Assembly: GCA_013139625.1 (NCBI GenBank) | Contig: WTAK01000305.1 | Span: 1 to 5,720, forward strand | Length of the DNA: 5,720 bases | Source: Candidatus Delongbacteria bacterium | GTDB lineage: Bacteria > UBA4055 | Direction of reading: 5' to 3' | Part shown: in pieces, positions 5,681-5,720 of the stretch | Layout of the letters: each line of letters starts with the position of its first letter | Numbering within the stretch: the first letter of the stretch is position 1 | Notes under the pieces: model-generated | The model's input: the letters and a program-made list of their open reading frames with translations, nothing else | The model's database searches: none | Told to the model about the DNA's origin: nothing | Translations under genes and position numbers: made by a program

Positions 5681-5709
5681 AAGATAGTTAAAATAGCTTT
5701 AATTATCTT
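5681..5709. repeat. AT-rich hairpin with 12-bp arms near the right edge
   Basis: AAGATA (5681-5686) pairs with TATCTT (5704-5709), then a G-T wobble (5687/5703), then TTAAA (5688-5692) pairs with TTTAA (5698-5702), around a 5-base loop. On the - strand the stem is followed by AGTATTTTT, so it might be a weak terminator for a - strand gene lying beyond the right edge. It could also be an operator or the end of a repeat. Confidence 0.5.
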
Positions 5710-5720
5710 GTCTTGGTTCA

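Larger units (their letters stand above)
5188..5720. other. Gene-poor AT-rich stretch to the right edge
   Basis: No reading frame here has a convincing length, Shine-Dalgarno and protein-like composition. Short frames on both strands read like random AT-rich sequence: the longest - strand ones have 71 and 75 codons, overlap one another, and the 71-codon one also overlaps the end of the small regulator. What can be seen is a candidate - strand promoter at 5485-5512, a short inverted repeat overlapping it, and a stable hairpin at 5681-5709. No CRISPR repeats, tRNA cloverleaf or transposon ends were recognised. It may be eroded coding DNA, a non-coding RNA locus or the upstream region of a gene beyond the window. 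Confidence 0.6.

Overview
The window is AT-rich bacterial chromosomal DNA, and its gene content points to the Fibrobacterota-Chlorobiota-Bacteroidota (FCB) superphylum or a candidate phylum related to it. Three things support this: a secreted beta-propeller protein ending in a YPNPF...WDGKDxxGxxxxxGVYFY tail (FlgD-like, of the type IX secretion sorting-tail kind), two consecutive PorV/PorQ-like outer-membrane barrel proteins, and a Bat-type VWA plus TPR gene pair. The exact phylum cannot be fixed from the sequence alone.

Left block (1-3028, + strand). The window opens inside a gene, because the frame is open to the left edge and already reads as propeller sequence before the first ATG. This cargo-like protein is followed 20 bases later by a PorV/PorQ-like gene. 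After a 69-base gap containing a GC-rich hairpin comes a second, diverged PorV/PorQ-like gene. Together they look like a surface or secretion module: a secreted propeller with a C-terminal sorting tail and two barrel proteins that may handle or anchor such cargo.

Middle block (3029-4810). A strong hairpin sits between the convergent blocks. On the - strand lie a BatB-like membrane VWA protein with an intact MIDAS site and, overlapping it by 4 bases, a BatC-like exported TPR protein with a long Gln/Lys/Asp/Glu linker. BatA, BatD, BatE and MoxR are not in the window on either side.

Right block (4811-5720). A compact divergent control region separates batB from a 65-residue winged-helix protein that resembles only the N-terminal DNA-binding part of WYL/DeoR-type regulators. 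The region holds a candidate bat promoter, an 8+8 bp inverted repeat at its start point, a strong hairpin with a T-run on the - strand, and an extended -10 for the small regulator. From 5188 to the right edge no convincing gene is visible. That stretch does carry a good-looking - strand promoter (5485-5512) facing the terminator at 4914-4950, which would define a roughly 560-nt transcript antisense to the small regulator, and a 12-bp-arm hairpin at 5681-5709. No CRISPR array, tRNA, rRNA or insertion sequence was recognised. The strongest candidates for something undescribed are the mini-regulator, its operator-like palindromes and the possible antisense RNA. All of these are inferences from sequence patterns.
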